DNA of 64,000 nucleotides from Sorex araneus (taxonomy: Eukaryota; Chordata; Mammalia; Eulipotyphla; Soricidae). The stretch spans positions 103,403,552-103,467,551 of the forward strand of contig NC_073313.1 of assembly GCF_027595985.1 (NCBI RefSeq). The letters are read 5' to 3'. Positions 1 through 11,215 of the stretch are shown here, piece by piece. The first letter of the stretch is position 1. Every line of letters begins with the position of its first letter. The position numbers and the translations under genes are program-made. Under the pieces are notes generated by a model. That model searched no databases. It saw nothing but the letters and a program-made list of their open reading frames with translations, and was not told where the DNA came from.

Positions 1-290
1 GATTTTCATTTTCATTGCCGTACTTATGAATGATCTGAGCATATTTTTCATGTGCTTATTAACCATTTGTATATAATCTTTGGAAAACTTGATCTGTCTC
101 TATTCAATTTTAATTATGTTATTTGGGCTTTTTGTTGCTAGTGTGGCTTAGTTCTTATAACTTAATTTTTTAATCCATTTGAAATTTATTTGGTAAAGAG
201 CAGAGAATTCCAAACTTATTTGGCCTACTGCCTCCCTTAAAAACTTATTCAGCATTGCTACAGAAATCTACTTTTTTAAACAGAGACACA
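1..290. other. RADX intron, AT-rich, nothing recognised
   Basis: No coding signal or clear repeat is visible. Confidence 0.5.
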
Positions 291-490
291 GGGCCCAGAG
301 AGATAGTACAGCAAGTAAGATGTTTGTCTTGCACTCACTGATCTGAGTTCCATCCCCAGCATCCCGTATGATCTCCAGACCCCCGGGCCTTCCAGGAGTG
401 ATTCTGGAGTTTAGAACCAGGAGTAACCCCTGATTACTGTAGTGTGTGGCCCCCAAACAAAAATAAAAATAAATAAATAAAAATATAAAC
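291..490 (+). repeat. Type A SINE, old
   Basis: A diverged tRNA-like head (AGAGATAGTACAGCAAG) is followed by the type A body (CAGCATCCC, CAGGAGTGATT, CCAGGAGTAACCCC) and an A-rich tail with AAATAAAT repeats. Confidence 0.85.
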
Positions 491-1559
491 AAGCAATACC
501 TCTGGAAGTGGGGGATGTTTTGACTGCTTTGAGAAACATTGTTATAGAAAGTGACATAGGGATCCAGTTCTTTTTCCAAGTTTATAAGTCATATATATTA
601 AATAATTTATTGGACTAATGTTTACTAACTTGATGTCCTAATCAGTAGCAAATTACAAACTGTTAGATATTTACATATCATATAGCCCTCATATATATGT
701 AAATGCCTTTCATCTTTTTTAAAATATTGAGTAAATTTATCCATTGATAGACATCTCAGAAGCATAACATGATATGAAGGGGTGTTAACATATGTAAGTG
801 AACAAGCTATTGATTGTGATACTGTTTCCCATATTTTTTTCAGACAAGAATATCACTCTGATACAAGAGTAGTTAGATTGTGCTGCAGTTACAAAGTAAT
901 TTCCAATGTCAAAGTGACTTAGCACAGTAAATTCGGATTTCTTGTTCAAGTCAAGTCCATTGCAATGAGCATTTAGCTCTCTTTCCAAGCTGTAATTAAG
1001 GGAGCAGATTGACCTGCTTCTACTATGATGCAGCCCCAGTAGGAACACATAGTTTCTGCTTTGTAAAGATGAGAGATGGAAAATGAAAGATATAAGGGAG
1101 ACACTAGCTTTTAATCATGCTGGACCAGGAGCGAGAGATATCACTTCTGCTGGCCTTCTTCATATTATGTCAGCATTAATTCATATGAATATTTTCCCAT
1201 GTGATATGAAGAGGTACAAACAATGTTTTTAACAATGCTGTATTGTCAGATATATTTTAAACCTTATGAATTTGTTTTCCTACGATTTTTGTGTTATTTG
1301 TTTAGAATTTTGTTAGTTATTCAGTGTCAGGTATCAAATCCAGTCTCAGGCAAGACATAACACAGAATCACATCCCTGGCATTCACCATATATATTTGTG
1401 ATGTTTCTAAAATGTATATATTTTTGTCATTATACAAATTTAAAATTAAAGGTTCAGAAGTTTATTTAATAGGTAAAATCTGTAGTCCTTTTCCTTTAAT
1501 AGGGATAATTCTGTGATATACATAGTATCTTACTTTCTTTTAAGTGGAAAATTAACATT
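491..1559. other. RADX intron without recognised features
   Basis: AT-rich sequence. The ORFs here lack any family similarity that I can see. Confidence 0.4.
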
Positions 1560-1576
1560 ACTGATATTTAATTGAG

Positions 1577-1750
1577 GGCTGGAGCAATAGCACAGCAGGT
1601 AGGGCATTTGCCTTGCACGAGGCCTACCCGGGCTCAATTCCCAGCATCCCATATGGTCCCCTGAGCACCTCCCAAGGTAATTCCTGAGTGCAGAGCCAGG
1701 AGTAATTCCTGTGCATCGCCGGGTGTGACCCAAAAAAAAAAGAAAAAAAC
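1577..1750 (+). repeat. Type A SINE, full length with 17-bp TSD
   Basis: The head GGCTGGAGCAATAGCACAG, B-box-like region, type A body and A-rich tail are complete. It is flanked by exact direct repeats ACTGATATTTAATTGAG at 1560-1576 and 1751-1767, a target-primed insertion of modest age. Confidence 0.95.
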
Positions 1751-1797
1751 ACTGATATTTAATTGAGTTATTACTGTGTATTAACTACCATTATTAA

Positions 1798-1910
1798 TGT
1801 TTGACATGTAATTTAATCGTCACAACATTCTACAATGTAGCTACTAGATGAGCAGATTGTGGCACAGAAAGTGTTGCCATTTGCTCAGTCTACTGTACAA
1901 CTAGTCATAG
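1798..1910 (-). repeat. MIR remnant
   Basis: Antisense to the MIR 3' half: TTTAATCGTCACAACATTC, then GTGGCACAGAAAG and an eroded form of the CACACAGCTAGT motif. An ancient pan-mammalian SINE. Confidence 0.6.
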
Positions 1911-2337
1911 TTGCCTAAACAGACATATTTTTTGTTGTAGATACTATATGAAAAAGATGATTATTTGTAATAGTCAATATATTAGAATTATTATTAAATT
2001 TTGAATTACTGCCATTAGTATCAGACTGAAGTCTTTCCAGAGCATCTGGATTAAAGCCCTTCCCATTCTTAGGAGAAAATTATATATTACTAGCAGTATT
2101 TATTCTATCCATTATGCAAACTTGCACAACTTTAAATAATTCATTAGACTCTGTGTTGTGTTTAATGGAAATAGATTTGTAGCAATGTTAAGGAATTGAG
2201 ACCTAAAGGGCCCTTCCCTGTGTAGGTCCTTCCCAAGTCCCTTTTGATATTTAGTAGTTTTTCATAGAAGAGCCTCTCAGACAGTATTCTCTTAAGAACT
2301 TAAAATCCCATATCCACTATTGACTCTTAGCTCAATT

Positions 2338-2490
2338 TTGTAGAAGTATGGCTCTAGCATAAAAGGTTAGAAGCACGTGCCTTTATGCTAGAGTTCTGGA
2401 TTGGAATCACCTCATGACTTTGTTTAAGTTACTTACACCCTTAAGTATTTTAGTTTTCTCATATTAAAATTAACTCTTTGTAGTGTTCAG
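2338..2490 (+). repeat. MIR remnant
   Basis: A sense MIR-like core (GGCTCTAGCATAAAAGGTTA, then CTGGATTGGAATCACC, TTTAAGTTACTTACACCCTTA, TTTTCTCATATTAAAATT). Confidence 0.6.
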
Positions 2491-2770
2491 CCACTAAAGT
2501 AGGTCCATTTCCTTGGCAGTGGTCATTTCATGTTTTGAGGGAGTTTCCTTAAACACCTGAGCCAAATAGAGGAAAAGAAAAATATTATGTGCCAGTTTTT
2601 GCGGAGGGGATCTATCTTGCAACACCCTTCAACATTTAGCCAGACTGTTTACAATTTTTTGTTTTTACTTCCTGCTCTGAGAAACCTGAAGACCAACCAT
2701 AGTTGAATACTGAAGTTTTTCACAGGTGTTTTTCTTTTAAAAAAATATATGTGTGTGTTATATTATTTTG

Positions 2771-2931
2771 TGTTTTGAAGCCACACACAGATATTATCAG
2801 GGCTTACTCCTGCCTCTGTGCTAGACATCACACCTGGCAGGCTCTGGGACCATATGGAGTTCCCCTGGGATTGAACCCGGCTTCCATACCTTTAAGGCAA
2901 GCACCCTACCCACTGTATTATCTCTTCAGCA
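2771..2931 (-). repeat. Type A SINE, diverged
   Basis: Reverse-oriented body and head (GCCACACACAG, GGGCTTACTCCTG, CCATATGG, AAGGCAAGCACCCTACCCACTG). Confidence 0.85.
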
Positions 2932-2935
2932 TTAC

Positions 2936-3390
2936 TCATGCATTTTCTGAGCATGATTCAAGCCGTGAATATTGACCCTTGTGATTATGGCTATACACAG
3001 GAGCCTTTAGAACGCTTACTTCCTTCACATTTTCCAATCTCTTTCGCCCTGAGCATTTTTGATCTGTCCTTTGCTTGCCCCAATTTAATACCTTTCCCCA
3101 GCTGCTCTGACCAATGCTTTTGTCTTTACTTGCTTTCAACCAAAGCCTCTGGGAAGGCCACCCAACTCATGGGAATGCTCCAAATAGGGAGAAACAAAAA
3201 AATATCCGTGTTTTTGTCCTTGGTGGAACTACCCAAAATATCAAAACACAGCCTTATCTTTGAGAATAAAGCTCACAGGCTCTCTCTGGTTCTAGCAATC
3301 TCTACCTGGAATAAAAACTGCCATATTCATGGTTGCATAGGTAACTTTTGGAGAGTAAAGAGTGGCGGGAAGATAAGTTAAAATACCACA
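2936..3390. other. Unassigned moderately GC-rich segment in the RADX last intron
   Basis: It carries an open frame of 147 codons (2938-3381) without recognisable domains. GAATAAAGCTCACAGG at about 3264 followed by CTCTCTCTGGTTC recalls an LTR R/U5 border, so an old LTR remnant is possible. I do not regard the frame as a gene. Confidence 0.25.
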
Positions 3391-4058
3391 ACAACATCTT
3401 CATTGATCTTTTCCCTGATTGTTTAAAGTTTTCATGTAGATTCCAGAGTTTTGAAGAAGAGTATGTAAGAGTTTTTACCAGGATATAAATTGCATAAGTG
3501 CAAAGAGAGAGCCTGGGAATTCCCTCCTGTACATTTTTGGCAATGGTACTAACCTAATCCTTTATAAAGCTTCTTGATAGTAATCAAAACTTAGTTTGTT
3601 TCTAAAGTAACGTCAATGGAAATATCCTTTGAGAGAAAGCTAAATTTCATTGTAAATTTTTATTTCTGTCAAATAAAATGTACAAGTAATTAATGTTTCA
3701 AAATAGAACATTTTATCTTTGCATGTCCTTGAAATGTAATGGTAAGTTGTTTAACTGACACCATATATATGACCTTAAAATATCTATATTTACTTTATTT
3801 CACTAAAAAAGTTAAAACATTCAAATAGTTGTTGGTGTAGAGTAGCAACTCATGTATTGATATCATTGACACTTGTTTAATGTATTCACTTTTATCTGCA
3901 GAACTAACTAACATAACATTAATGAATGTATATAGGAATTGGTGGGAGGGGGAAGAAGATGAAGGACAGTATTATTGTTAGAAGAAAAACAATAAGCCTA
4001 TATGATGCTAAGTCCAAGTAAATATTTAACTGTTTATAATATCATCTTTTTCTTTTAC

Positions 4059-4064
4059 TTTTAG
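4059..4064 (+). other. RADX: Splice acceptor of the RADX last exon
   Basis: A T/C-rich tract from about 4041 ends in TTTTAG directly before the conserved reading frame. This fixes the exon start at 4065 and the intron phase at 1. Confidence 0.8.
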
Positions 4065-4207
4065 GTGATGTTATAAGAGCAATAGTTGAAATGGATAGAA
4101 TGCATATCATCGCTGTATTGGATATCTTTAATTTGGGTGAAAATAAGTTAGAAGTTATTCTGCATAGAATTTATTGCCCAGATAACACTTTTAAAGTTGC
4201 CAAATGA
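4065..4207 (+). CDS. RADX: RADX (CXorf57) terminal coding exon, partial gene
   Basis: The exon starts after a pyrimidine-rich tract and TTTTAG (4059-4064). Its first two bases complete a split codon (intron phase 1, probably Gly), followed by 46 codons and TGA at 4205-4207. The peptide includes [27 protein letters not shown] and HRIYCPDNT. It matches the C-terminus I recall for human RADX (GDIIKAATELDRVHIV, then [21 protein letters not shown]). RADX is a nuclear OB-fold protein that binds single-stranded DNA and restrains RAD51 at stalled replication forks (family knowledge). This exon is only the tail. I found no other RADX exon upstream, so the rest should lie before base 1. Oddity: the protein reads four residues past the human end (FKVAK instead of S then stop). 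The exon is too short to stand out as an ORF, and identification rests on remembered similarity plus gene order. Confidence 0.85.
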
Positions 4208-5185
4208 AAGTATTTCATGTCTTAAAAAGAGCACTGCCTTAGAATATTCTGTCATTTTGTTGGTGATTTCAAAAGCTGTGTCAAGATCATTTATCTTATT
4301 CTTTGACTATTACCTTGATTTGTAAAAATTTGTGATCACTCCTATTTGTGAAGCATACTTATATTATAGAGCCCTAGTATGAAACATTCTAATTTACTAG
4401 AGTAAATTCTCATAGATTGAACATCTTTCCACTTTTATTCACATATAATGAGAAATTTTAACTGCCAAATTGAAGGTTCAATTTTTTAAAATTGTTCAGC
4501 TACATTCAATGCACACATAGAGTATTTTGATTGAGTTGCCCTGATTTTTCCTTTGACCAACTGTCCAATGTGTGCACTCAATTAAATAGTATTAAGGTTT
4601 TCACTTAATATTGTGATTTCATGTTCATTTTTATTTTTAAATATATTGACCCATGTGTGATCTCAAAACCAGAGGCTAACAAAATTTTGTGTTCTTGATT
4701 CATTTCTAATTGATACATGTCATTTGAGCCTAAAGAATGAAACATTACCTGACATTATCATGCAAGTGCTCATATTGAAAACACAGAATATGCAGGCAAC
4801 TATTTTCATCCTCATTGTCTATTGGATTTGTGTTTTAACAGTAAAAGGCCATTACATATTTGTAAAGTCCCTTGACTGACAAATACATATATATATGGTT
4901 AGTACTTATACAAAAATTACCATCACATGAACTACAAATTATTCTGTATTAAGATATCTCTGGTTTTGCGTAGCTATTTGTGGGGTTTCCTTCTATGGTG
5001 ATCCCTATGGTTCTGTAACTTCTTATCATTTACATTCTAATGTGTTGTGCAGCTCATGGACCTAAAGATATGATTGGTTCATAAATAGTGCTTAGCATTT
5101 TTTTCTTTATAATTGTACTAATTAAAATGGGCATACTTGTTAAAATTTAAATTAAAGAATCTAAATAAAAGCTAATGGTCTCCTG
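4208..5185 (+). other. RADX: Probable RADX 3' UTR
   Basis: This is AT-rich sequence without recognisable SINE, L1 or LTR, in contrast to the flanks, as expected of a 3' UTR. The first AATAAA after the stop is at 5164-5169, and an ATTAAA occurs near 4582. A SINE begins at about 5522, so the transcript end is likely between 5180 and 5300. The exact cleavage site cannot be read from sequence alone. Confidence 0.5.
5164..5169 (+). terminator. RADX: Candidate polyadenylation signal AATAAA for RADX
   Basis: A canonical hexamer lies about 960 bp after the RADX stop and is the first AATAAA downstream of it. A T/G-rich stretch (CTCAGTTTGCTGTTCTG) follows within 30 bp. Confidence 0.45.
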
Positions 5186-5521
5186 TCTCAGTTTGCTGTT
5201 CTGATTTCTGGGGTCATTCTTGAAGGTACTTGGGGTACCACATTGTGCCAGGTATTGAATTTAAGATTCTCACATGGAGAGCATGTGCTCCAGTCCTGTC
5301 TGCAATCTTCCTGACCCCTCCAATCTCACTTTTAATGTATTTGATCTTTTCTTCCATATTGTTATCCTATGGTACACATATATGTACTTGCTAAATGAGT
5401 TTCATTATTTAATCAATCTCAACTCTAGAACTGTATTAACAGTTGTGACTTTTATCTACATTAAAATAAATATTTTTAAGAAAGTAAACTATCATCAATT
5501 ATAGAAACTCATTTTTTAAAA

Positions 5522-5688
5522 TTTTGGTGCCATATTCAGCATAGCTCAGGGGTTATTCCTGGCTCTGCACTCAGGAATTACTCCTGATGGTGCTTGGGGT
5601 GGGGTGGACCATATGAGATGCGAGGGATCAAACCCAGGTCAGCTGTGTGCAAGGCAAATACTTGCTGTATTATGGTTCTGGACCCTAA
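5522..5688 (-). repeat. Type A SINE
   Basis: Reverse type A body (CTCAGGGGTTATTCCTGGCTC, CTCAGGAATTACTCCTG, ACCATATGAGATG) and head. Confidence 0.85.
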
Positions 5689-5884
5689 AAACTCATTTTA
5701 CAAAAAAAAATATCTTAGACATTTTTTAAAATCCCAATCACTTTTACTGCTATGTTTCTTCCTAATTTGTTCCCTCTTTGGTGATAAGATAGAAAGGTTT
5801 TTAATTTGTATCACCAGAATACAGGAAATCATTGAGTTTATGGTCAGCATCTGGCATGATTTGATTTGGGATTTTTGTTTTGTT

Positions 5885-6059
5885 TGTTTTTCTTTTTTGG
5901 CTCATACACAGCAATGCACAGGAGCTACCTACTCCTGGATCTGTACTCAGGAATTACTTTTGGTGGTACTCAGGGGACTATACAGGATGCTGGGAATCAA
6001 ATCCAGGTTGACCACGTGCAAGGCAAATGCCGTACCCACTGTGCTATTGCTCCAGACTG
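5885..6059 (-). repeat. Type A SINE
   Basis: Starts with a T-rich tail complement and ends in GTGCTATTGCTCCAGACT. Confidence 0.88.
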
Positions 6060-6886
6060 ATTCAGATTTTAGAATGTTCACTGTCTGGTAGAAGGAAAAT
6101 AGACCACAAAGAGGTTGGAAGAAATTTTTAGTGGCATTCCCAACATCTGTTCTTCCATAATAATAGATAGGCCTGTCAATTATTAGGAGAACTGGGCTCA
6201 TGGCAACTTAGACTAATTTTCTCCTGATTCCTTTGAAGGTGGCATTGCAACTATGTTCTGTAGATTAAGTTATTCGCTAGGATGTGAACTTAAGTCATAT
6301 GTACAATGTCTGAACCCAAAAAGTTGAGTGAAAGCTGTCATTCTCTATCCCTTTCTGTTGCATAGCATGGTAGTAAGTTGTAGCAGAGTGATGTAGCACA
6401 GCAGTGAGTTTCCTGCTGGCTGTAGCCTGTGAGCACAGTGATCAGACATCTTGCATCATGTAGAGAAAAGGCAACACCAGAGGAATATCGATGCAACTTG
6501 CTAGTAGAAGCCTAAGCCTGTCCCTAATATTGTGGGTTTCCATACCAGATTTTTACTGCTTATCTCTCCAATTGCCTCATGAGAGAAAATTAAACATGTG
6601 TGCCACCATTATTTTGGTGACCAACCAGCAGTCAAATTTGTAGTCTAGTCTTAATGCAAGAGGCATAAATGAAAGAAAGAGGACCAGATAGGTGACAAAT
6701 GAAATTGGAATTAATGAGTATAATTCATACAAATTTTAGAGATAGGTTTGGGATTATTGGAGTAAAGGCACATGCCTCACAACATTGCAGACCCAGATTT
6801 AATCCATGACTCAATCCCTCCCAAAAATCTTTTGGAGGTAACATTAAAATACAGCATCTGGCATCTTTCCTAATTATAATTATCTT

Positions 6887-7061
6887 TTTTTTTTTTTGCT
6901 TTTTGGGTCACACCTGGCGATGCTCAGGGGTTACTCCTGACTCTGCACTCAGGAATCACCCCTGGCAGTGCTCAGAGGACCATATGGGATGCTGGGAATC
7001 TAACCCGGGTCGGCTGCATGCAAGGCAAACGCCCTACCCGCTGGGCTATCGCTCCAGCCCC
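6887..7061 (-). repeat. Type A SINE, little diverged
   Basis: T-run, GCTTTTTGGGTCACACCTGG, body, then CTGGGCTATCGCTCCAGCCC. Close to consensus. Confidence 0.93.
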
Positions 7062-7487
7062 TATCTGGTATTTTCTTGACATCTTCACAATGAAAGAAAA
7101 AAAAATCACCTAATTCAAAAAGGATTTCCTCCAAATATTCAAAAGTCATTATCTTAGTAACCAAGTAAAAGGTGGATTTTTCAGTATTTTTTCTATTACA
7201 TGCTTCTAGGCTTATTTGATTTCAGGCACTAAGTGGTGTAAAGCATCATATATCTTATATTTTCTTTGTCTTGTATTAATATTAATGTCATTTTAGCCCT
7301 TTTGAACACACATTAAGTTAGAGTTACACAGATCAGATTCTGAAGTTTGCTATGAATAATCATGAGTTAGTATATTTTATTAGAAGAACTGCATTATGCA
7401 TCCTAATCTATAAATGGGTTTGCTATAGCTGCTATTTAATCATATTGAAAGGTTAACATGTCCCTTACCTAAGAGATGAGTGTTCTC

Positions 7488-7670
7488 AGAGCCAGAGAGT
7501 TAATTCAACAGGTAGGTCATTTGCCTTGCACACAGCCAACATAATTTCAATCCCCAGCACACTATATGATCCACTAAACTCTCCAGGAATGACTTCTGAA
7601 CAGAGTCAAGAGTAAGCCCTGAGTAGAGCTGGATGTGGCCCCAAAAAAACCAAAATAAAGTTTTTTTAAA
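7488..7670 (+). repeat. Type A SINE
   Basis: Diverged head (AGAGCCAGAGAGTTAATTCAACAGG), B-box region, body ending GGCCCCAAAAAAACC. A later L1 insertion landed at its 3' end. Confidence 0.85.
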
Positions 7671-7685
7671 AAGTTGAGTGTTCCC

Positions 7686-7966
7686 ATTGAAAGACGCGTG
7701 CCGAAAGTAGACTATAGACTGAACATGATGGCCACTCATTACCTCTGTTGCAAACTACACCATCCAACAGGAGAGAGAACAAAAGGGAATACCCTGCTGC
7801 AGAGGCAGGTTTGGGTGGTGGGGGATGGGGTGGGGTGGTGGGAGGGATACTGGGAACATTGGTGGAGGAGAATGGGCACTGGTGGAGGGATGTAAACCAA
7901 ATGCAAACATGAAAGTTCATAAGTTTGTAACTGTACCTAACGGTGATTCACTAATAATTTTTTAAG
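7686..7966 (+). mobile_element. 5'-truncated L1 3' end with 15-bp TSD
   Basis: A G-rich 3' UTR tract (GGTGGGAGGGATACTGGG, CACTGGTGGAGGGATG) is followed by TTTGTAACTGTACCTAACGG. Exact TSDs AAGTTGAGTGTTCCC lie at 7671-7685 and 7967-7981. Only 281 bp were copied, with no coding capacity. Confidence 0.92.
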
Positions 7967-8167
7967 AAGTTGAGTGTTCCCTTATCCATATCTTTATTCA
8001 TATCAATTATGCAACCTTACTAAGATATTTAACATATAATAAGGTAATTAATTTTAAGCCACAAGTAGTAGAGAAAGTATAGCAGAGTATTAAATGGTTG
8101 AAACAATACTACACAAAGGTTGTTCTCAGACTTAGTTTCATAATAGTACTTCCTGGGAGTTTTAAGA

Positions 8168-8262
8168 ATTACTGTGCCAGGGGTTAGGGATAAAGCCTCA
8201 CAGTAAATCACATGCCTTGAATATGTGAGTCACTGAGTTCAATTCCTAGCAGTACAAAATAG
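8168..8262 (+). repeat. ID-like tRNA-derived remnant
   Basis: CCAGGGGTTAGGGATAAAG through GAGTTCAATTCCTAGCA resembles a tRNA head with a B box but lacks the type A body. Confidence 0.4.
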
Positions 8263-8309
8263 CAGAGAAATAATGTGAAAATTTAAAACAGTTGTGCCTA
8301 GAATGAGGC

Positions 8310-8560
8310 AAGATTAACTCAAGGAGCTAAAATGTATGCATTACATGTGCAAAGCCTTATAATCTATTCCTGGCACTGTATAACCTCTAAGGATCATTAG
8401 TTGTGGCTAATTCTGATAGCTACAAGCATAGCGGGGTGTGGTTTTAATGGCCCTTAAGCACCCTGGGTCTGGGCACTGAATTGTCAATTCTGCTTAACTG
8501 GGCTGATTATCACTGGAAGTGGTTTTCTGGCCCCCAGAAAACTGTTTGGAAATCTTCCCT
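8310..8560 (+). repeat. Possible very old type A or D SINE
   Basis: Scattered matches (GCAAAGCCTTATAATC, ATTCCTGGCACTG) suggest an eroded SINE. Limits are uncertain. Confidence 0.3.
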
Positions 8561-9265
8561 CAAAAATTCCTAAGTGTCACTCCCAATTTTTTTTTCCCTG
8601 GGCATCACGATATTTGAAAGCTCTTTAGGTGATTCTAATCAAATTTGCAAATCATTGTATATAGTACTGTTACAAACTTAGCTAGTTAGGTGCTTCGGTT
8701 TCATCTACTCTGATGCAGCTTCATCATGAATTATGCTGATGGGAAGGGACATTTTAATAGCTTCTAAATAACTTACTTTTATGGAGTTCTGGCAATGGAA
8801 TCTAAAAAACCCTCATAAATTATATTGTAACATTTTTGACTGTAAATAAAGGAAAAATCTTAGAAAAAATGTAATTCCTGAGAATATAATACTAGGTATT
8901 TCAGAGCAGCACCTGTTCAGACTTTTGTTTTGTAAAATACCTCAGAATTTTCGGAGTACTACCAAAAAGTGCAAACAGACAAAACATCTTAGAATATGGG
9001 AAGTTAAAGCACAGTGAGGCCCAAATTCAATAACTTCAACTAGTCTGTCAAAACTACATCTACACATAGTACTATTCATCATGTATAAGCTGTATTACCT
9101 GAAGTTATTAATTGTAAAGTGTATAAGAATTGCCTAGAGTGTTTATTTAAAATGCAATTTCATAATTCTGATGCACTGATACTGGGAATGTAAGTTGATA
9201 CAGCTGGAAAACAGCATGAAGATTCCTTAAAAGATAATAATGGACACCATAGCCTTCAGACCCCA

Positions 9266-9655
9266 CACCAGGCTGTTTCATCAAGGGCAACCTGGAAGGG
9301 GGCCATTGAGGCCTCTCCCCGCCTCAACAGAGCCAATCACGGCAGTCAAAAACCTACATAACTCAACCACTGCTATGTGCACAGCCACTTTCCACAGGCC
9401 CGGATGAACCTCACCCATAAGTGAATCTGCAGAAAAAAAAAAAGGTATGCGGGACTTGTGACTGAAAACTCCAGGCTCACAGGAGTCAGGAATGGGTGAC
9501 CTCTCCCCATGTTCCTCTGTTTTCGGCAGCTTGGCAGTCATGCCCACAAACTGCCTCTGGCACCTTACAATCTCATTAATGGCCATGATCCAGAGACTCA
9601 ACAATAAATCTCTCAGAAGAGAGCACAAAATGATATGCCATAGAGATGCCTACAG
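9266..9655 (+). repeat. Type E repeat, first copy
   Basis: A GC-richer unit with GGCTGTTTCATCAAGG, CAACAGAGCCAATCACGGCA, ATGCGGGACTTGTGACTG and GATCCAGAGACTCAAC. The same block recurs at 9664, 45637 and 54570, so it is a dispersed family. Frames inside are coincidental. Confidence 0.75.
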
Positions 9656-9663
9656 ATCTTGCT

Positions 9664-9835
9664 TCAGGCTGTTTCATTCAGCAAAACCTGGAGGGGGGTA
9701 GGTGAGGTCCTCTCCTGGCCCCCAACGGAGCCAGCCCTGGCAGCCGAAAACCTCCAGAACTCAACCATTGGCAAGCTCACAGCTACTCTCCACACGCTTA
9801 GACAAGTCTCACCCATGATTGGATCTATTACTTGC
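9664..9835 (+). repeat. Type E repeat, second partial copy in tandem
   Basis: It restarts at GGCTGTTTCATTCAGC and matches the first part of the copy at 9266 (GGAGCCAGCCCTGGCAGCC, ACACGCTTAGACAAGTCTCA), then stops. Same orientation, directly adjacent. Confidence 0.7.
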
Positions 9836-9894
9836 TGGGCGTGCGCAGTCACAAATGCTTTACACCACTGATACACCAAGATGATGTTTAAAGT

Positions 9895-10139
9895 GAGCTC
9901 TAGCAATAGCACAGCAGGTAGGGCGTTTGCCTTGCACACAGCTGACCTGGATTTGATTCCTCCACCCCTCTCGGAGAGCCTAGCAAGCTGCCAAGAGTAT
10001 CTCACCCGCACGGCAGAGCCTGGCAAGCTACCCATGGTGTATTCAATATGCCAAAAACAGTAACAACAAGTCTTACAATGGAAATGTTACTGGTGCCTGC
10101 TCGAGCAAATCTATGAGCAACGGGATGACAGTAATACAG
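9895..10139 (+). repeat. Type B SINE with 13-bp TSD
   Basis: Head, then the long body (CTCTCGGAGAGCC, GGCAGAGCCTGGCAAGCTAC, CAATATGCCAAAAACAGTAA, GAGCAACGGGATGACAG). TSD TGATGTTTAAAGT lies at 9882-9894 and 10140-10152. Confidence 0.94.
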
Positions 10140-10171
10140 TGATGTTTAAAGTTAACCAATTTTAGGGGAAA

Positions 10172-10211
10172 AATATATACATATGTATATATACACACAC
10201 ATATATATAAG
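10172..10211. repeat. AT/AC microsatellite
   Basis: Alternating TA, TATG and CA steps. Confidence 0.85.
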
Positions 10212-10409
10212 CACATAAGGCTAAATCTTTAACAACGTGTTAAAGGTTTAACATGTTAAAGGTTAACATCAAGCCCTCTTATAGAAGGGCTCAATGGCTT
10301 CCTGGTGAAATACAACAATCTTCACATACTTTCATCTAAGAAAACTTTTTTGGATCATTTTTTTGCAGACTATTCATAACAAGCAATACAAAATAAATTA
10401 CTTCAGTTC

Positions 10410-10558
10410 TGCTTTGGGGGCAGGGTTGAGGGGTTCAGGAGGGAATCATTCTAAATATAGTGTTGGGAAGTTGTAATGATGGTGGGACTGGTGTTCAGAT
10501 ATTAAATGTAATAAATTATTGTGAACAACTTTATAAAAGTGAAATAAATTTTTTAAAA
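10410..10558 (+). mobile_element. Old L1 3' end
   Basis: GGTGGGACTGGTGTTCAGA and TGTGAACAACTTTATAAAAGT match the local L1 3' UTR pattern, ending in an A-rich tract. Confidence 0.55.
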
Positions 10559-10589
10559 GAATGGAAATTCCAAAGAAACAAAGAATGAA

Positions 10590-11215
10590 AATTCCACATT
10601 ATCCAACAATTTCATTCCTAGGTATTTATTGAAAATATATGAAAATACTAATTCAAAAGGATATTTTCAACTGTATGTTCACAGTCACATTATTTATAGT
10701 TGCCAAAACATGGAGAAAGAGTAACTGGCATTCAAAGCAAAACAATAACATGGAATCATCCCCAATGCCTATCAATAGTTAACTTGGTAAAGAAGCTGTG
10801 GTGTTTACTCAAGTGGAATGTTACTGTGCCATTAAAAAGATGATATTGCTCCCTTTGTGACAAAGCGAATGGACCTTGAGTTGATTCTGCTAAGCAAAAT
10901 ATGTAAGAAAGTGAAAGACAGCTACTGAATAGTTTCTCAGGCAATATGATTCACTAAATCAAACAACTGACAAGGAAACCATAAGGCCCCAAAAGAGAAA
11001 GGGGTGTGGGGAGAGAGAGTGAGAGAGAGAAGGAAAGTACCTACCGTAGAGACAGGCTGGGAGAGGGTGGTGGGAGGGAAACTGGGGACATTGATGGTGG
11101 AAAATGTACACTGGTGGAGGGATGGTTGTTGCAACACCGTTTGGCTGAAACCAACCACATCACAGCTTTGTAACTCTGTATTTCATAGTGATTCAATTAA
11201 AGAATTGGCGAGAAA
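10590..11215 (+). mobile_element. L1 fragment: end of ORF2 plus 3' UTR
   Basis: A degraded ORF2 C-terminal region runs to about 10925, then a purine-rich tract (GGGAGAGAGAGTGAGAGAGA) and a GGTGGGAGGGAAACTGGGGA 3' UTR. Confidence 0.75.

Noticed and set aside
1577..1750. tRNA gene (A and B boxes in SINE heads)
   Set aside because: Heads do not fold into complete cloverleafs, lack a proper acceptor stem, and occur in dozens of copies.
2938..3381. 147-codon open frame as a possible RADX exon
   Set aside because: No similarity to the RADX residues expected before the last exon, no acceptor and donor pair, and no domain.
5594..6091. 165-codon open frame
   Set aside because: It runs across two reverse-oriented type A SINEs; the peptide is SINE-derived, with no splice or family support.
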